From assembly GCF_022965805.1 (NCBI RefSeq), contig NC_133116.1, positions 2,418,001 through 2,482,000 of the forward strand: DNA of 64,000 bases, in the 5' to 3' direction. The stretch comes from Primulina eburnea (taxonomy: Eukaryota; Streptophyta; Magnoliopsida; Lamiales; Gesneriaceae). The notes under the pieces were generated by a model. It ran no database searches. It was given only the letters and a program-made list of their open reading frames with translations, and was not told the origin of the DNA. The translations under genes and the position numbers were made by a program. Below, piece by piece: positions 61,201 to 64,000 of this stretch; within the stretch, counting starts at the first letter, position 1, and every line of letters begins with the position of its first letter.

Positions 61201-63654
61201 TTTGCCATTCTTTATATATATTTTGAGTTTCTTCTCTCAGGAACATTTAAAAATTAAAAGATTATGTAAAAAAAAAAAAATTTGAGAGATATCTGTAATG
61301 AGTATCTCTACCCCAATATATACTAGTAAATTGATCAAATAATATTAAACAATTAATACAAAATTATTTTCAATTTAAAAGAGTTGTTCGATTTAAAAGT
61401 GAAGTTTTGTTTAGATTTTTTTATATGTAAAATATAGAGTGATTTGAGGAGATTTTTAGTAGGGTAAGAAGAATAATTATGGTATTAAATATTTTGATGT
61501 CCTTTAAAATAGTTACTCTAACCGTCTCACACTTGATAATATAGTATAGATTAAAAATAAATATTCTATTTTTCAATAAATACTTTACTTGCCTTAAATA
61601 TTATTTCATTTTTCACTTATCTCAAATATATAGTCAAATATTTATATTCACAGTATTTATTATATATTTTTTTAACTAAAATGCCTTTATTGAATAAATG
61701 ATTTATTTTCCACAATTGTTTGTTATCATTAAAATACTCAATAAATTAAAATGAGATTAAAAAAATTTATTTATATAATTGATATTTCCAATTAAAAAAC
61801 AACGATGTCAAGGACGAGGTAGTAATAATTTGGGTTTGAAGTGGTCAAGGAGAAAGACAAGAGCCGTGAAAACTTGGCAACGAATCAGAGCCCAAAGCAT
61901 GTGTATTTCGATTTGTCATTTAAACACAGTCTAGCTTAGCCTAGCCCAGCCCAGCCCAACCCAGCTGAGCCCAGAGTATATGGGCTTCGAATTGTATCCT
62001 TTGGAAGCCCGAAACATATAGATTAGGGTAAAGTTTAATCTGGCCAAACCAGGGTTTGTTTCACCCTACCCCTACGGGCACCGCAGGGTCAATGAACGGC
62101 CCGGATCACTCTACATGAGTGTTCTGGGCCCACCTCCATGTAAAAAAAAATTGACTCGGAAAAATTCGAGCCGTTGAATCGACCCCTGCGGACACTGCCC
62201 GCTTGTGAACTGGATACAATACAAAGCTTCCGCGGAGTAACAAACCACGTAATCTTGATTCGGGATAGATTCTGAAATTTTGAGAAGAGAGATTTATGAT
62301 AAAATAAAAGTTTAAAATTGTGTCAAATAATAGGAAAAAAAATACGTATGAACTAGGTTGACCCGTTTTATGAATATAGAAGTTTGAGACCTATTTACAA
62401 GAGAACTTCTCTAACATTGATATTATAGATGTTCATCGGTCGGTTCGGTTTGATTTTCGATTTAATAAATATATAATCCGATATTCGAACCATTTTCCTT
62501 CGCTTTGGTTCAGTTTTATACCAAAACAGTTCGATTATTTCGGTCGGTTAATTCAATTTTTGTATAATTATTTAAATTAATAATATAAATATATTATAAA
62601 ATATATTATGTTAACTTTTTAATAGTTTTCTTAGTAAAGAAATATTTAAATATAAGTTATAAATTAATTAAACAAACAACAATTAACTAAATTTTTTTCA
62701 AAATGGTTCTTCATTAACTAAATATTATATCAAAATATATAATATAAATGAAAATAAGAAATTATTAATTTAATGAAATTTCGATTTTTTCGGTTTTGAC
62801 ATATAAAATCCGAAAACAAACAAATAAACTTCGGTTTTAATATTTATATCCGAATTATAAATTCGGATCTTGGTTCGATTCAGTGTTCGGTTTTTTCGAT
62901 TTAAATTTTTGGTTTTTTTGGTTTTATCTCAAGTTTGAATACCCTGATTAATAATATTCACGTGTTGAGAAATGAACATCTGGATACATGATTTGAGCAT
63001 TACCTTAAGGTCACATGTCATTAACAAGAACTACTATTCGTACTCGATCTTCGCTAAAGGCGCCAAATTGTGCAACACTAAATCCAATTTTCTTGTGGCA
63101 ATACCTCTGCCGAATCAATCGTTAGTAAAACAAGAAAAATATAATTTCGCGTGAAGATAGATTCAGAATTTTATCAAAATATTAATTTCTTTTTTTTCAT
63201 GTATGTATTTAAACTTCAATATTCTGAAAGTTCATTATTCTAAATGTTGCTATAAGTATTAACTACATTATCTAAGATTTAGAATCATAATCAATAGATG
63301 CTCTATCGACATTATTTATTTGGCTTCATTCAACTTGAAAATTTAGTCAAATTAATCAAAGATTAAAAAAATAAATAGAATATATTATCAGTCTTATTTA
63401 TTTTAAATAATAGAGCCAAAAACTTAAGGCCACATCTGGGCCCCAACCCAACTAAAAATCGCCGGCATGGAGACCCAGCCCTCTAATTGCCGGCCCAAAA
63501 CGTTCCCCCTCTAGACTCTTCAAAAGATCCAATTCTTGATTTCTCCCCTCCTATCTACACATTCAACAACACTCGTCTCCTTACATATAAATCATCATAA
63601 ATACTTCTTTCTTGGTATGAAATTCGCCCCATCATGGAAATATACGTATTCGAT

Positions 63655-63744
63655 ATGGCCGATGAACGCAAAACCCCGAGTTCCGCATCTACCATTACTA
63701 CCGCCACTACCACCACTACTACCACGACTATGGCCATGAACTGA
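63655..63744 (+). promoter_or_regulatory. upstream ORF of 29 codons before the kinase start
   Basis: An ATG at 63655 opens a frame of 29 codons with a long threonine run, ending in TGA at 63742-63744. Its stop lies 4 bases before the proposed kinase ATG at 63749 and in another frame. Ribosomes would have to re-initiate or scan past it, so it could limit kinase translation. It would be irrelevant if transcription starts downstream of 63655. Confidence 0.5.
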
Positions 63745-63748
63745 TCAC

Positions 63749-64000
63749 ATGGGCGAGGCTACCAATCCAAAAACGAGCTTTGGCTCTGAAACTAGTCGTG
63801 ATATCGAATCCATCGCCGTCGAAATCTTTCGAGATGCCAAGAAACGAGGGTCCGAGACTGTGACACAAAAGCTTACTCTGCATGACTTCTCGTTCATCCG
63901 GAGGCTCGGTAGCGGCGACATAGGCACGGTTTACCTGGTGGAGCTAAAAGGATCTAAAGGGTCTGTCTTTGCAGCTAAGATGATGGACAGGGAGGAGTTG
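63749..64000 (+). CDS. AGC-type (AGCVIII-like) protein kinase, N-terminal part
   Basis: The 84 codons from the ATG at 63749 are open to the window edge. A short N-terminus leads into LTLHDFSFIRRLGSGDIGTV, the glycine-rich ATP loop, then VYLVEL and AAKMMDREEL, where AAK holds the ATP-binding lysine. GSGDIGTVYL-type loops followed by (A/F)AxKxMD are typical of the plant AGCVIII kinases (PINOID, WAG, D6PK and relatives), which act in auxin transport and growth; which member this is cannot be told without the rest. The diagnostic DFD motif and insertion loop lie beyond the window. Confidence 0.8.
   Translation, partial: MGEATNPKTSFGSETSRDIESIAVEIFRDAKKRGSETVTQKLTLHDFSFIRRLGSGDIGTVYLVELKGSKGSVFAAKMMDREEL

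Larger units (their letters stand above)
60655..63748. other. divergent promoter region and spacer with repeats
   Basis: 60655-60900 is leader and promoter of the ABCG gene. Copy K of the palindrome-ended repeat lies at 61018-61200. 61.3-61.8 kb is AT-rich. 61930-61975 is a short (GCCCA)-like tract. 62.0-62.25 kb is less AT-rich without a recognisable gene. 62430-62940 is AT-rich with repeated TCGGTTT/TTCGGTTC motifs, a common kind of degraded plant repeat. 63.4-63.75 kb is the promoter and leader of the kinase gene. Confidence 0.5.

Noticed and set aside
1..64000. tRNA, rRNA or snRNA genes
   Set aside because: I found no cloverleaf with matching A and B boxes; GGTTCGA-like hits fall in coding or repeat DNA. 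A tRNAscan-SE run would settle it.
1..64000. CRISPR array or bacterial operon
   Set aside because: Introns, plant gene families and retroelements show nuclear plant DNA. The repeats seen are tandem duplications or dispersed elements, not spaced arrays.

Overview
The window is eukaryotic nuclear DNA from a flowering plant, almost certainly a eudicot. Genes have many short introns with plant splice sites, the spacers are AT-rich and full of transposon debris, and the gene families are plant-specific: a DEMETER-type DNA demethylase, CYP77A, a PDR/ABCG transporter, an ATL-type RING-H2 protein and an AGCVIII-type kinase. I cannot name the species from sequence alone. I see no prokaryotic, organellar, viral or CRISPR content.

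Layout: (1) 1-611, 3' end of an unidentified gene (+). (2) 1404-3146, DUF3475/DUF668 PSI-like protein (-). (3) 4.1-7.6 kb, a spacer with a 5'-truncated LINE and four copies of a palindrome-ended repeat. (4) 7597-10644, degenerate DEAD-box-like protein (+). (5) 10.6-16 kb, AT-rich spacer ending in a 302-bp tandem duplication. (6) 16090-25069, a complete DEMETER-like 5-methylcytosine DNA glycosylase in 20 coding exons, 1935 aa. (7) 25-30.6 kb, a spacer with a Helitron-like element inserted in a TA microsatellite. (8) 30637-31974, METTL13-like methyltransferase (+). (9) 32897-35187, NIFK-like RRM protein (+). (10) 35-40 kb, a spacer with a TRIM-like retroelement and a long hairpin. (11) 39930-41498, intronless CYP77A P450 (+). 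(12) 42559-45208, RING-H2 protein (-). (13) 47255-47668, small unknown protein (-). (14) 50781-53786, coiled-coil gar2-related-like protein (+), tail to tail with (15) 54277-60654, full-size PDR-type ABCG transporter (-), 20 exons, 1456 aa. (16) 63749-64000, start of an AGC kinase (+) behind a short upstream ORF.

The genes form no pathway cluster; they look like an ordinary stretch of plant chromosome. Exon models were built by hand. In each complete multi-exon gene the exon lengths sum to a multiple of three and rejoin family-conserved sequence, which is the main support for them.

The most interesting signals are not new proteins. They are the CG-rich tandem duplication just upstream of the demethylase gene, a repeat family of about 175 bp with self-palindromic ends present in eleven copies, the Helitron-like insertion, the LINE with a perfect 14-bp target-site duplication, a long near-perfect hairpin, and two GC-AG introns (one firm, one tentative). 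I found no convincing undescribed multi-gene system.
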